Assembly: GCA_019752575.1 (NCBI GenBank)
Contig: JAIELW010000004.1
Location: 294,560 to 358,559 of the forward strand
Direction of reading: 5' to 3'
DNA: 64,000 bases
From: Xanthobacteraceae bacterium
GTDB taxonomy: Bacteria > Pseudomonadota > Alphaproteobacteria > Rhizobiales > Xanthobacteraceae
A program made the translations under genes and the position numbers. The stretch's first letter is position 1; every line of letters starts with the position of its first letter. Under the pieces are notes generated by a model. The model saw nothing but the letters and a program-made list of their open reading frames with translations, had not been told where the DNA came from and did no database searches. Below, piece after piece: positions 49,421 through 58,870 of this stretch.

Positions 49421-50898
49421 AGCCGCTCAAGCACCTTTTTGAGTGCGGGCGTGAGGTCCTCGGCGGTCATGCCGAAACCCGCTTCCAGCGCTGCCTCGCC
49501 GTGAAGCCAGGCGGCCGCATTCCCGGCTTCGAAGACCGGCATGCCTTGTGCAATTAGACCCAGCGCTATGCCACCGAGAACGTCGCCGGCGCCTGCTGTC
49601 GCAAGCCACGGCGGCGCGTTCTGAGAGATCACCGCGCGGCCATCCGGGGATACGACCACCGTATCGGGCCCCTTGAGGAGCACGGCCGCGCCGAGGAGCC
49701 TTGCTGCCGCTTTCACTTTTTCGATTTTCGATTCAAGCGCAAGGACCTGCGCTGAGTCGCTGGCAAAGAGCCTCGCGAATTCGCCGTCATGCGGTGTCAG
49801 TAACGCCTGAATCTGATTTATTTTCAGGAGTTTCGAGAGTTTTTCGGACTCTCTTGTGAAACTTGAAATAGCGTCTGCGTCCAAAACCAGCGCGCGCTTG
49901 GCTTTCACGACCACCTCGACCGCCGCTTTCGTCGCCTTCCCAACGCCACTTCCCGGCCCCAGCAGCACGGCGTTGAGCCGCTCGTCGGACAAGAGCTTCC
50001 GCAGGCCCGCCGCGCCCTGCGCCTCGCGGACCATCACCGCCTCCAGACTCGCGGAAAGGACGGGCAAGGCTGCCTTCGGCGCTGCGACGGTGACCAGCCC
50101 CGCGCCTGTCCTGAGCGCCGCCTTGGCAGCCAGTCGCGCGGCCCCGGTTGCATGCGCCGGTCCGCTGACGACCACCGCATGCCCGCGCTTGTATTTGTGC
50201 CCGTCGATCCGCGGCCACGGATAAGTGCCGATCCAGATTTCGGGCGTGTTGAGCGAAATTCCGCCGGCAACTCCGGCGACGATGCGATCCGGGATTCCGA
50301 TGTCGGCGACCGTGACTTTGCCGGCGTGAATTCTTCCCGGCATCAGGAGATGCGCGGGCTTCATCCGGCAGAAGGTCACCGTATGCATCGCGCGAACCGC
50401 CGCTCCGCGCACCTGCCCGCTCTTGCCGTCGATCCCGCTCGGCAGATCGACCGCAACAACGGGAACGCCTGTCGCGTTGATCGCTTCGACGGCGCGCTTC
50501 GCGTCGCCGGTTAAATTGCGCGAGAGCCCGGCTCCAAACAGCGCATCAATAATGAGATCGGAATTCGCGAGCGCGTTTGTGCCGAACGCCTCGACTTTTC
50601 CGCGCCAGCGCCAAGCCGCGATCGCGGCATCGCCGATGAGCTTCTCTCGCGCACCGAGCAGAGAAAGCCGAACATCAAATCCCTGCTCCTGAAGCAGGCG
50701 CGCAGCGACAAAACCGTCGCCGCCATTGTTGCCGGGACCGCAAACCACCGCGATGCGCCGCCCGCCGTCTGCTCGCTCGGCCGCAACGCGGGCGACCGCC
50801 GCACCGGCGCGTTCCATCAATTCGATGCCGGGGCTACCCGCAGCGATCATTCGCCGGTCTGCCTCCGCCATCTCATCCGGCGTAAGAATTTCGATCAT
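49393..50898 (-). CDS. nnr: Bifunctional NAD(P)H-hydrate epimerase/ADP-dependent dehydratase
   Basis: Nnr repairs damaged (hydrated) NADH and NADPH. The 501-residue protein has the epimerase (YjeF_N) domain first (about 1-210; VCGPGNNGGDGFVAARLL and VAVDLPSGIDGKSG) and the dehydratase (carbohydrate-kinase-like) domain second (about 225-500; LLGPGSGVG, TPHDGEFARLF, LKGPDTVV and ATAGAGDVLGGI). It is complete and of normal length. Confidence 0.94.
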   Translation of the reverse strand: MIEILTPDEMAEADRRMIAAGSPGIELMERAGAAVARVAAERADGGRRIAVVCGPGNNGGDGFVAARLLQEQGFDVRLSLLGAREKLIGDAAIAAWRWRGKVEAFGTNALANSDLIIDALFGAGLSRNLTGDAKRAVEAINATGVPVVAVDLPSGIDGKSGQVRGAAVRAMHTVTFCRMKPAHLLMPGRIHAGKVTVADIGIPDRIVAGVAGGISLNTPEIWIGTYPWPRIDGHKYKRGHAVVVSGPAHATGAARLAAKAALRTGAGLVTVAAPKAALPVLSASLEAVMVREAQGAAGLRKLLSDERLNAVLLGPGSGVGKATKAAVEVVVKAKRALVLDADAISSFTRESEKLSKLLKINQIQALLTPHDGEFARLFASDSAQVLALESKIEKVKAAARLLGAAVLLKGPDTVVVSPDGRAVISQNAPPWLATAGAGDVLGGIALGLIAQGMPVFEAGNAAAWLHGEAALEAGFGMTAEDLTPALKKVLERLYEAFAPER

Positions 50899-51538
<640 letters not shown>

Positions 51539-51563
51539 AAAACGTCGCGCTAAATCAGAACAA

Positions 51564-51583
51564 ATTCCCTGGGCCCAGGGAAT
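51564..51583. repeat. Perfect 20-bp palindrome between glnB and glnA
   Basis: The half site ATTCCCTGGG is followed directly by its exact reverse complement, 24 bases before the glnA start codon. It could be a protein-binding site or a strong RNA stem controlling glnA relative to glnB. Confidence 0.6.
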
Positions 51584-51607
51584 CGAACACAGAGGGGAAC
51601 TACCGCA

Positions 51608-53017
51608 ATGTCTAGCGCTAAGGATGTCCTGAAGCTGATCAAAGATCAGGACGTAAAATATGTCGATCTCCGTTTTACCGACCCGCGCGGAAAATGGCAG
51701 CACGTCACGTTCGACGTCGGCATGATCGAGGAAGAAACTTTTTCCGAAGGCTTGATGTTCGACGGCTCCTCGATCGCCGGCTGGAAAGCGATCAACGAGT
51801 CCGACATGTGCTTGATGCCCGACCCGACGACCGCCTGCATCGATCCGTTCTTCGCGGAAACGACCATGTCGATCGTGTGCGACGTGCTCGAGCCGCTGAC
51901 CGGCGAGCCGTATAATCGCGATCCGCGCGGAATAGCGAAGCGGGCCGAAGCCTATGTAAAATCCCAGGGCATTGGTGACGCCGTCTATTTCGGCCCCGAA
52001 GCGGAGTTTTTCATTTTCGACGACGTGAAGTATTCCGCCGATCCCTACAACACCGGCTTCAAGCTCGACTCGGTCGAACTGCCGATCAACTCCGGCACCG
52101 ACTACGAGTCCGGCAACCTCGGCCATCGGGTCCGCACCAAGGGCGGCTACTTCCCGGTGCCACCGCAGGATTCCGCGCAGGATATCCGTTCCGAAATGCT
52201 TGGCGCTATGGCGAAGATGGGTGCCAAAGTCGAAAAGCATCACCACGAAGTGGCGTCAGCGCAGCACGAACTCGGTCTGAAGTTCGGCCCGCTCACGACC
52301 ATGGCCGACCACATGCAGGTTTATAAGTACTGCATCCATCAAGTCGCGAACATGTACGGCAAGACCGCGACCTTCATGCCGAAGCCGGTTTACGCCGACA
52401 ACGGCTCAGGCATGCACTGCCACCAGTCGATCTGGAAGGGCTCGACCCCGGTATTCGCCGGCGACAAATATTCCGGTCTCTCGGACACCTGCCTCTCCTA
52501 CATCGCGGGTATCATCAAGCACGCGAAGTCGCTCAACGCCTTCACCAATCCGTCCACGAACTCCTACAAGCGGCTGGTGCCGGGCTACGAAGCGCCGGTG
52601 CTGCTCGCCTACTCTGCGCGCAACCGCTCGGCGTCATGCCGCATTCCCGTCACCTCCAACCCGAAGGCAAAGCGCGTCGAAGTGCGCTTCCCCGACCCGA
52701 TGGCGAACCCCTATCTCGCTTTCGCGGCCATGCTGATGGCGGGTCTCGACGGCATCAAGAACAAGATGGATCCGGGCTCCGCGATGGACAAGGACCTCTA
52801 TGATCTGCCGCCGAAAGAGCTGAAGAAGATTCCGACGGTCTGCGGTTCGCTCCGCGAGGCGCTGGGCAACCTCGACAAGGACCGCGATTATCTCAAGCAA
52901 GGCGGCGTCTTCGACGACGACTTCATCGACAGCTACATCGACCTCAAGATGCAGGATGTGATCCGCTTCGAACACACGCCGCACCCGGTCGAATTCGAGA
53001 TGTACTACTCATACTAA
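51608..53017 (+). CDS. glnA: Glutamine synthetase type I
   Basis: GlnA assimilates ammonium: glutamate, ammonia and ATP to glutamine. The 469-residue protein has the [12 protein letters not shown] motif, the metal/ATP site [13 protein letters not shown] (as [11 protein letters not shown]), the glutamate-binding region and the adenylylation site [10 protein letters not shown] with the modified Tyr at residue 398, so it is open to GlnE control. AGAGGGG lies upstream of the ATG. It is co-transcribed with glnB. Confidence 0.98.
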   Translation: MSSAKDVLKLIKDQDVKYVDLRFTDPRGKWQHVTFDVGMIEEETFSEGLMFDGSSIAGWKAINESDMCLMPDPTTACIDPFFAETTMSIVCDVLEPLTGEPYNRDPRGIAKRAEAYVKSQGIGDAVYFGPEAEFFIFDDVKYSADPYNTGFKLDSVELPINSGTDYESGNLGHRVRTKGGYFPVPPQDSAQDIRSEMLGAMAKMGAKVEKHHHEVASAQHELGLKFGPLTTMADHMQVYKYCIHQVANMYGKTATFMPKPVYADNGSGMHCHQSIWKGSTPVFAGDKYSGLSDTCLSYIAGIIKHAKSLNAFTNPSTNSYKRLVPGYEAPVLLAYSARNRSASCRIPVTSNPKAKRVEVRFPDPMANPYLAFAAMLMAGLDGIKNKMDPGSAMDKDLYDLPPKELKKIPTVCGSLREALGNLDKDRDYLKQGGVFDDDFIDSYIDLKMQDVIRFEHTPHPVEFEMYYSY

Positions 53018-53087
53018 GCATGATCCCGAAAAGCCTGTCCCCGGACTTGATCCGGGGATGGGAACCGGTTTTCGGAAACGATCATGC
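53018..53087. repeat. 70-bp nested palindromic repeat directly after glnA
   Basis: It starts on the base after the glnA stop codon. Outer arms GCATGATC/GATCATGC enclose CCGAAAA/TTTTCGG, and a second, inner hairpin CCCCGGA/TCCGGGG lies in the middle. It resembles the intergenic palindromes I recall from Bradyrhizobium-type genomes, with one element apparently nested in another. Confidence 0.7.
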
Positions 53088-53148
53088 TCAGATAAGAGAT
53101 TCCTCCCAAGGCCGCGCGATTGGGGGATTGCGCGGTCCAACTTCAAAG

Positions 53149-53174
53149 GGCGCTTCGAAAGAAGCGCCTTTTTT
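53149..53174 (+). terminator. Intrinsic terminator of glnA
   Basis: GGCGCTTC/GAAGCGCC with a GAAA loop followed by six T, 131 bases after the glnA stop. Confidence 0.9.
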
Positions 53175-53205
53175 GTTTTGCACAGCCGCTATTTACGAAC
53201 GCGTT

Positions 53206-53239
53206 ACGTCGCGGGACTGTCATACCGAAAATTCAATCT
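53206..53239 (+). promoter_or_regulatory. Possible PhoB box before the PhoX gene
   Basis: A perfect PHO half site CTGTCAT (53217-53223) is preceded at the 11-base period by a poor half (ACGTCGC) and followed after ten bases by CAATCT, a possible -10. The spacing fits a PhoB-dependent promoter, but one half site is weak. Confidence 0.35.
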
Positions 53240-53266
53240 CCGTGTGGCTTCGCCAGGGAGAACGCC

Positions 53267-55252
53267 ATGACCGAAGAGCATCGCCAGCCCGCACAGGCGC
53301 GCGAGAAATCCGAAGACGCCGGCCGCAATCGCTCGGACAATCCGACGCTAGGCGACGTGATCGCTACACGTTACGAGCGGCGCGATGTGCTGAAAGGTGC
53401 GCTCGGCGTCGCCGCGATATCCGCGACTTTGCCGTGGGCGGCGCTCGGTGCAATCGGGCGCGCCGAGGCGCAGGAAAACTCGCGCTACATCTTCAAAGAA
53501 GTGGAAGCAGGCTCGACTCCGGAACACGTCGTCGCCGAAGGCTATGACGCCGATATTCTGATGCGCTGGGGCGACAAGGTGCTGCCCGGCGCGCCGGATT
53601 TCGATCCCGCCAAGCAAACCGGCGCGGCGCAGAAACTTCAGTTCGGCTACAACAACGACTATCTCGGTTACTTCCCGATGCGTGGTTCGGAAAATCCGTC
53701 CGCGCACGGTCTGCTCGTCGTCAATCACGAATACACGAACGAGGAACTGATGTTCCCCGGCTTAGGCCGGCAGGACCGCAAGGAAGTCGCGTTCAAGAAA
53801 ATGACGCCGGAGATCGTAGCAGTCGAGAAAGCGGCGCATGGCGGCAGCGTTCTGGAAATCCGCCGCGACAACGGCAAGTGGCGCGTCATCGGCAATTCGA
53901 AATTCGCCCGCCGTATCGATGCCGAAACGCCGATGGATATTTCAGGACCCGCCGCCGGTCATCCGCGCCTGCAAACGAAAGCCGATCCTTCCGGCCGCCG
54001 CGTGTTCGGCATGTTCAACAACTGCGCCGGCGGCGTGACGCCTTGGGGTACCTGGCTCACCTGCGAGGAGAACTTCCACGGCTACTTCTGGGGGAAAATC
54101 GGCGACAAGCATCCCGAATACCGCAACTATCGCCGCTACGGCGTGCCGTCGAACTGGTTCAACTGGGGCGCCTACGAAGACCGCTCCGACATTCTGAAAG
54201 AACCGAACGAAGCAAACCGTTTCGGCTGGGTCGTGGAGATCGATCCGTTCGACCCGCAATCGACGCCGAAGAAGCGCACGGCGCTCGGCCGTTTCAAGCA
54301 CGAAGGCGCCGCTGGAATCGTAAACAAAGACGGCCGCTATGTCGTCTATTCCGGCGACGACGAGCGCTTCGAATATGTTTATCGTTTCGTCACCGCGAAG
54401 CCGGTCGATCGCAACAACCTTGCCGCCAATCGCGACCTGCTCGACGAAGGTACGCTCTCCGTCGCGCGCTACAATCCGGACGGTACCGTGGACTGGTTCC
54501 CGCTTGTGCACGGCCAAGGTCCGCTCACCGGGGCAAACGGCTTTGCATCGCAAGCCGATGTCGTGATCGAAACGCGCCGCGCCGCCGATCTGCTCGGCGC
54601 GACGAAGATGGATCGCCCGGAAGACATCGATGCCAACCCGTCGACCGACAAAGTCTATGTGATGCTGACCAACAACAGCCGCCGTAAGCCGGAACAGATC
54701 GACGCCGCGAACCCGCGCGCAGAAAACCGCTTCGGCCACATCATCGAGATGATCCCGCCCGGCGGCGATCATGCAAGCCCGCAGTACAAGTGGGATATTC
54801 TCGTCAGATGCGGCGATCCTTCGATTGCCGCGGTCGGCGCGAGCTTCAATCCGGCGACGACGAAGAACGGATGGTTCGGAATGCCCGACAACTGCGCGAT
54901 CGACGCCGACGGCCGCCTGTGGATCGCGACCGACGGCAACGCGCCGTCGAAGACCGGCCGCGCGGACGGCTTGTGGGCGCTGGAGACCGAAGGCGTGTTG
55001 CGCGGCACCGGAAAACTGTTCTTCCGCTGCCCGAATGGTGCGGAACTGTGCGGCCCCTGCTTCACGCCGGACGGCGAAACCGCATTCGTTGCGGTCCAGC
55101 ATCCGGGCGAGGCGGACGACGACGATCCGAACGCTGCGCCCGCAACCTACGAGAATCCATCGACACGATGGCCGGATTTCAAGCCGGATATGCCGCCGCG
55201 CCCGTCGGTGGTCGCGATCACGAAACGCGGCGGCGGAAAGATTGCGAGTTAG
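53267..55252 (+). CDS. PhoX family phosphatase (DUF839), Tat-exported
   Basis: The 661-residue protein has a twin-arginine signal: YERRDVLKGALG at about residues 36-47, then a hydrophobic stretch and cleavage near RAEAQ/EN. The rest is the PhoX/DUF839 beta-propeller: VVNHEYTNEELMF, NCAGGVTPWGTWLTCEENFHGYFWG, DNCAIDADGRLWIATDG. PhoX enzymes are calcium/iron phosphatases that release phosphate from organic monoesters outside the cytoplasm. The start is set by GGGAG seven bases before the ATG; earlier open codons lie in the terminator region. It overlaps the next, opposed gene by four bases. Confidence 0.9.
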   Translation: MTEEHRQPAQAREKSEDAGRNRSDNPTLGDVIATRYERRDVLKGALGVAAISATLPWAALGAIGRAEAQENSRYIFKEVEAGSTPEHVVAEGYDADILMRWGDKVLPGAPDFDPAKQTGAAQKLQFGYNNDYLGYFPMRGSENPSAHGLLVVNHEYTNEELMFPGLGRQDRKEVAFKKMTPEIVAVEKAAHGGSVLEIRRDNGKWRVIGNSKFARRIDAETPMDISGPAAGHPRLQTKADPSGRRVFGMFNNCAGGVTPWGTWLTCEENFHGYFWGKIGDKHPEYRNYRRYGVPSNWFNWGAYEDRSDILKEPNEANRFGWVVEIDPFDPQSTPKKRTALGRFKHEGAAGIVNKDGRYVVYSGDDERFEYVYRFVTAKPVDRNNLAANRDLLDEGTLSVARYNPDGTVDWFPLVHGQGPLTGANGFASQADVVIETRRAADLLGATKMDRPEDIDANPSTDKVYVMLTNNSRRKPEQIDAANPRAENRFGHIIEMIPPGGDHASPQYKWDILVRCGDPSIAAVGASFNPATTKNGWFGMPDNCAIDADGRLWIATDGNAPSKTGRADGLWALETEGVLRGTGKLFFRCPNGAELCGPCFTPDGETAFVAVQHPGEADDDDPNAAPATYENPSTRWPDFKPDMPPRPSVVAITKRGGGKIAS

Positions 55253-56088
55253 ACCGGAAAGAGCGGCCGGCCCATCATCGCCTGTACAAAGACCGCAAGC
55301 GTAGCAGCGGTCCATAAGACCGTTGCGGCAACCGTAACCCTACGTGCATTAGCCGGCGTGTAGCGCGTAGCCAACCAACCGATCAGCGGAATACCTTGCA
55401 TCGCGTGCAGGCCGATGAAGTGTGCGACACGAAGGTCGCCGCCGGTGCGCGACCAACCGAAGAAGAACGAGCCGCCAGCGTCGCTCTGCACGCCGCCGAC
55501 CCAGTGCCCGGTCTCATTGCTCATATACGCACCGGTGGCGCTTCCCAGTACGCAGCCCGCGATAAGCCCGAGCGCAATCGCGAAACGCAAATCTGTGTTC
55601 ATGATTTTGTCTTTGCCGCGCAACATCAGCCAGCCGAACCAGCCGCTCATGACTGTCGCCGTGAGAATGCCCGCACCCATCAGCGCGTAGTAGATTTCGT
55701 CTCGTATCGTCGTCCGATTGAAATGCGAGGCTTCGGCGAGCGACGCGCGGTAGGTGATGTAGGAAATTTCGAGCAAGAAAATGATACTGATCGCCCAGAC
55801 CATCACGCGGACCGATTTCCGCGCACGGTCCTTGGCGTCGAGATAGGGGAAAAACAGCGCCATCGTGAAAAGGAAGATAGCGACGGAAGACATGAACTTC
55901 AGTGGCTTGATCCAGACGTTGATGCCGTTGAACGTGCGCGTCTCGTACAGAAACGCAACGAAGGTTGGCAGCATCATTGCCGTCATGACTGCCGCGAAGG
56001 CGACCAGCACCGGTTCCTGCCGGTACAAGCGCTGCAGCATTCCGGGATTGTCGAAGCCGGAATTGGGCATAGTCGCTCGCGCGCTCAT
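55249..56088 (-). CDS. Multi-pass membrane protein of unknown function
   Basis: I do not recognise the family. The 279-residue protein has about seven membrane helices (near residues 30-50, 62-82, 92-112, 130-152, 165-188, 215-235, 250-272). Notable motifs are TFNGINVWIKPLKFMSS, SNETGHWVGG and VAHFIGLHAMQGIPLIGW; the histidines in the last could bind a metal or haem, which is only a guess. It starts four bases inside the end of the ABA4-like gene, so the two are probably made together. Confidence 0.75.
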   Translation of the reverse strand: MSARATMPNSGFDNPGMLQRLYRQEPVLVAFAAVMTAMMLPTFVAFLYETRTFNGINVWIKPLKFMSSVAIFLFTMALFFPYLDAKDRARKSVRVMVWAISIIFLLEISYITYRASLAEASHFNRTTIRDEIYYALMGAGILTATVMSGWFGWLMLRGKDKIMNTDLRFAIALGLIAGCVLGSATGAYMSNETGHWVGGVQSDAGGSFFFGWSRTGGDLRVAHFIGLHAMQGIPLIGWLATRYTPANARRVTVAATVLWTAATLAVFVQAMMGRPLFPV

Positions 56089-56516
56089 GACTTAGCTCCT
56101 TTGCCGAAAAAGGCTTTGATAATCTGAAAGAGAAGGAAACCGGCAGGACCGAACAGGAAGGTCAGCGGCAACACCGGGATCAGAAACCAGCGCGATATAC
56201 CTTCCCGTGCCAACGCCGCAGCGATCCACGCGCCGACGAAAAGATCGAAGGCAAGGTAATGCACCCAGCCCGCGAGCAACGACCAGTCGTTTGTGAAGAG
56301 CTGGCGCACGGCCGGCAGCGTGTCGAACCCGCCGCCGCTCTTGCCGAACCCGAGAAAAAGCGCGGCGCAGTAGCCCACCGAGAGCGCCAGCGGCCAGTAG
56401 ATGCCCGCGAGCTTGTCCCGAAGCCACGCGCGGTTCGTGACGATCCCCGCGACCAGCACGAGCCAGCCCAAAAGCGCAAAACCATTGGCAAGACGGAATA
56501 AGAGTTCCGGCGACAT
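56085..56516 (-). CDS. ABA4-like family membrane protein (DUF4281)
   Basis: The 143-residue protein has four predicted helices and the family pattern SPELLFRLANGFALLGWLVLV...LLAGWVHYLAFDLFVGAWIAAALAREG...FLFGPAGFLLFQ. Plant ABA4 is needed for neoxanthin synthesis; the role of bacterial members is unknown. It is the first gene after the promoter region shared with the divergent TetR gene. Confidence 0.85.
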   Translation of the reverse strand: MSPELLFRLANGFALLGWLVLVAGIVTNRAWLRDKLAGIYWPLALSVGYCAALFLGFGKSGGGFDTLPAVRQLFTNDWSLLAGWVHYLAFDLFVGAWIAAALAREGISRWFLIPVLPLTFLFGPAGFLLFQIIKAFFGKGAKS

Positions 56517-56536
56517 CGCGACCTCTCATCTTGACG

Positions 56537-56576
56537 TTGACAAGTTAGAAACTACGGTTAATCTTACTATTGTCAA
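56537..56576. promoter_or_regulatory. Divergent promoter region with inverted repeat between ABA4-like and TetR genes
   Basis: TTGACAA and TTGTCAA face each other across 26 bases. Each is also a -35-like TTGACA reading in opposite directions; on the minus strand TTGACA is followed after 16 bases by TAGTTT. The layout suits a TetR-type repressor acting on both promoters, but no classic single TetR palindrome is evident. Confidence 0.5.
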
Positions 56577-56604
56577 GTTCAATCTGACGGTGTAAATACG
56601 TTCT

Positions 56605-57282
56605 ATGAAAGCGAAGAAGAAAAAACCCGCGCGCCGCCCGGCGCCGCAGCGGGGCAAAGCCTATCACCACGGCGATCTCGCCGCGGCATTGATCGAAGCG
56701 GCAGAAGCCGTACTCACCGAGCGCGGTCTTGAAGGCTTCACCTTGCGCGAATGCGCGCGCCGCGCGGGCGTTTCGCATGCAGCGCCGGCACATCACTTCG
56801 GCGATGCGCGCGGTCTGCTTACCGAAGTCGCGGCAGTCGGCTTCGAACGGCTGACGGAAGCGCAGATACGTGCACGCGAAGCCGAGCCGAAACTGCAGAA
56901 CCTCTTGCTTGCAACCGGCGTCGCCTATGTCGGTTTCGCCCTCACCCACCCCGCACAGTTCCAGGTGATGTTTCAGAGCGGCCTGCTCGATCATTCGAAC
57001 CAGCGCTTTGTTGCCGCGGGCCGCCGGGCGTTCGGGGTTTATCTCGAAACTTATTCGGCGGTGCATGGCATCAGGATCGATCCGGACGCGGAAAAAGTGT
57101 CGGACCCTTCCGTACTGCGCCAGTGGGCGCTCGTGCACGGCTTTGCGACCCTCGCCGTGCAGGGCCAGCTCGGCCCAAACCATAGCGCTGCGGAAATCGC
57201 TGGCTTGCGGGGGTTCGCGTGGATCGTTCTCGAAAACGCACAGAAACACAGCCTGCCGCGCGGCAGCGCGAGCAAACTCTAA
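56605..57282 (+). CDS. TetR/AcrR family transcriptional regulator
   Basis: This is a 225-residue repressor-type regulator with a basic tail (MKAKKKKPARRPAPQRGKAYHHGDL), then a TetR helix-turn-helix: AAEAVLTERGLEGFTLRECARRAGVSHAAPAHHFGDARGLL. The C-terminal ligand domain has the WALVHGFATLAVQG feature of the WHG-type subgroup. It is divergent from the ABA4-like and membrane-protein genes and most likely controls them and itself; the ligand is unknown. Confidence 0.9.
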   Translation: MKAKKKKPARRPAPQRGKAYHHGDLAAALIEAAEAVLTERGLEGFTLRECARRAGVSHAAPAHHFGDARGLLTEVAAVGFERLTEAQIRAREAEPKLQNLLLATGVAYVGFALTHPAQFQVMFQSGLLDHSNQRFVAAGRRAFGVYLETYSAVHGIRIDPDAEKVSDPSVLRQWALVHGFATLAVQGQLGPNHSAAEIAGLRGFAWIVLENAQKHSLPRGSASKL

Positions 57283-57293
57283 GTTCTGGAAAT

Positions 57294-57494
57294 TTAGAGC
57301 GAGAACAAGCTGAGCGCGCGCATCCGCGCCCACATTCCGCGCTGCTGCTTGCGCTGGAGATATTCGCTCACCAGCGCCCGGTGCAAATCTTCGGCTGTCT
57401 CATGGATGCAGGCAAGCGCACTACCCGCGCCATGCGCAACCGCTTCGAGGCGGGCAGCTTCGGCCAGAATGTTACGCGATTCAACGCTTGCCAT
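57294..57494 (-). CDS. Small hypothetical protein
   Basis: A 66-residue frame fills the gap between the TetR gene and the diguanylate cyclase gene. It has an Ala/Glu-rich helical N-terminal half and a basic C-terminus (QRKQQRGMWARMRALSLFSL). There is no good ribosome site before the ATG, and I know no relatives. It is offered as a possible gene only. Confidence 0.4.
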   Translation of the reverse strand: MASVESRNILAEAARLEAVAHGAGSALACIHETAEDLHRALVSEYLQRKQQRGMWARMRALSLFSL

Positions 57495-57518
57495 GTTCGA
57501 AGCGTAAGCCCGCGAAGG

Positions 57519-58751
57519 TTAATGAGAGGTAAGCGCCGGCTGCGCCGTTTCCGCGGCGAGATCGGGCACGATGCTCGCAGCCGAAACCTGCAGGTTCTGC
57601 TCGCTGCGGATCATCACGCGATTACGACCTGAATTCTTCGCCTCGTACAGCGCCTCGTCCGCGCGGGAAAGAAGTGCATCGACCTCGTCCCTGTAATTGG
57701 TCGTGAAGGTGACGCCGATGCTGACGGTTGCGCCGATCTCGGTCCCGTCGACCACCTTCGCCGCTTCGATAAATGCGAGCCGCACGCGCTCGGCAACAAT
57801 CACCGCGCCCTTCTCGTCGGTATTGCCGAGGAACGCCGCGAATTCCTCGCCGCCCAGACGGCCGAATACGTCGGTCTGACGAAGCGTTTTCTTTGCGGTC
57901 ACCGCGAGCAACTTGATCACTTTATCCCCGACCGGATGGCCGAACCGGTCGTTGATCGACTTGAACTTGTCGATGTCGAACATGAAGATCGCCATCGGCT
58001 TGGTCGGACGCACCTCGCGCGACAAAATCTGCTTCGCAAATTCGGTGATCGCGCGGCGGTTATGGACGCCCGTCAGCGGATCGATCAGCGCGGCTTCCTT
58101 ATGCACGCGCTCGGTGCGTTCCTTAGCCATTTCCAGCAAAATGAACGCGGCGGCGATCGAATACAGCAACGACTCGATCGCAAGCGTCGCGATCCAGCCG
58201 TTCGTCAGCGTCGCCGCGATACGGTCGCCCGGCAGCACCATCGTCAGCGGCACCTGGCTCGGAAATACCACGCCGTGCAGCGTGATCACGATCACGGCCG
58301 GCCAACGGGAATTAAGCCGCTCGCTCCTGCCGCTCCACAGCTCGAACGCGGTGAAGAGCGTGTAATTGGAGATGATCAGCGAACTTACGACAATGCGGCC
58401 GATCGACGAGTCCGCGAAACCCGGAATCTGGCATGAGACCAGCCAGATGATCGCGCCGGCGAACATCGCGAAAGGCCGCACGCTCTTGCCGTCGAATGCG
58501 CGTGCGCCGTTCCACGACATTCCGCAGGCGACGAACAGAAGCGCGCTTGCGAAGTCGATTAGATGCGAACTGGAAATGAACTGCTGCAGGCTCAGCATGC
58601 CCGCTGACAAGCCGCCCACGAGATAAGCCGCACCCCACCAGCCGAGCGCCTGTATGCTCCGGTCCTGAATCCAGGCGAAGATCAGTAGCAGGCCCAGCAC
58701 CGCCGTCACGAAGATCGAGACGACGAGCAGTGTCGGTACATCGAGAATCAT
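57519..58751 (-). CDS. Membrane-bound diguanylate cyclase (GGDEF) 1
   Basis: 410 residues: six to seven membrane helices (about 1-200), then a GGDEF domain (about 215-380). The active site reads RLGGEEF, and the inhibitory I-site RQTD lies exactly five residues before it, so product inhibition by c-di-GMP is expected. The sensor part is MASE-like without a known signal. Its paralogue lies directly upstream. Confidence 0.92.
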   Translation of the reverse strand: MILDVPTLLVVSIFVTAVLGLLLIFAWIQDRSIQALGWWGAAYLVGGLSAGMLSLQQFISSSHLIDFASALLFVACGMSWNGARAFDGKSVRPFAMFAGAIIWLVSCQIPGFADSSIGRIVVSSLIISNYTLFTAFELWSGRSERLNSRWPAVIVITLHGVVFPSQVPLTMVLPGDRIAATLTNGWIATLAIESLLYSIAAAFILLEMAKERTERVHKEAALIDPLTGVHNRRAITEFAKQILSREVRPTKPMAIFMFDIDKFKSINDRFGHPVGDKVIKLLAVTAKKTLRQTDVFGRLGGEEFAAFLGNTDEKGAVIVAERVRLAFIEAAKVVDGTEIGATVSIGVTFTTNYRDEVDALLSRADEALYEAKNSGRNRVMIRSEQNLQVSAASIVPDLAAETAQPALTSH

Positions 58752-58870
58752 CGGTCCGCCGCAACGTCCTTAGGTTCTTTTGTTGTTGGACGTGAAGGTA
58801 CCGGCGACGTTTTAGGAAAGCGTCCCCGAACTGATTAAAAATTGAGAAAGCGGGAACGCGAAAAGCGGGG

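Noticed and set aside
53942..55315. 457-codon minus-strand open frame opposite the PhoX-like gene
   Set aside because: Shadow of a well-supported Tat-exported protein; it would also overlap the next membrane-protein gene on its own strand.
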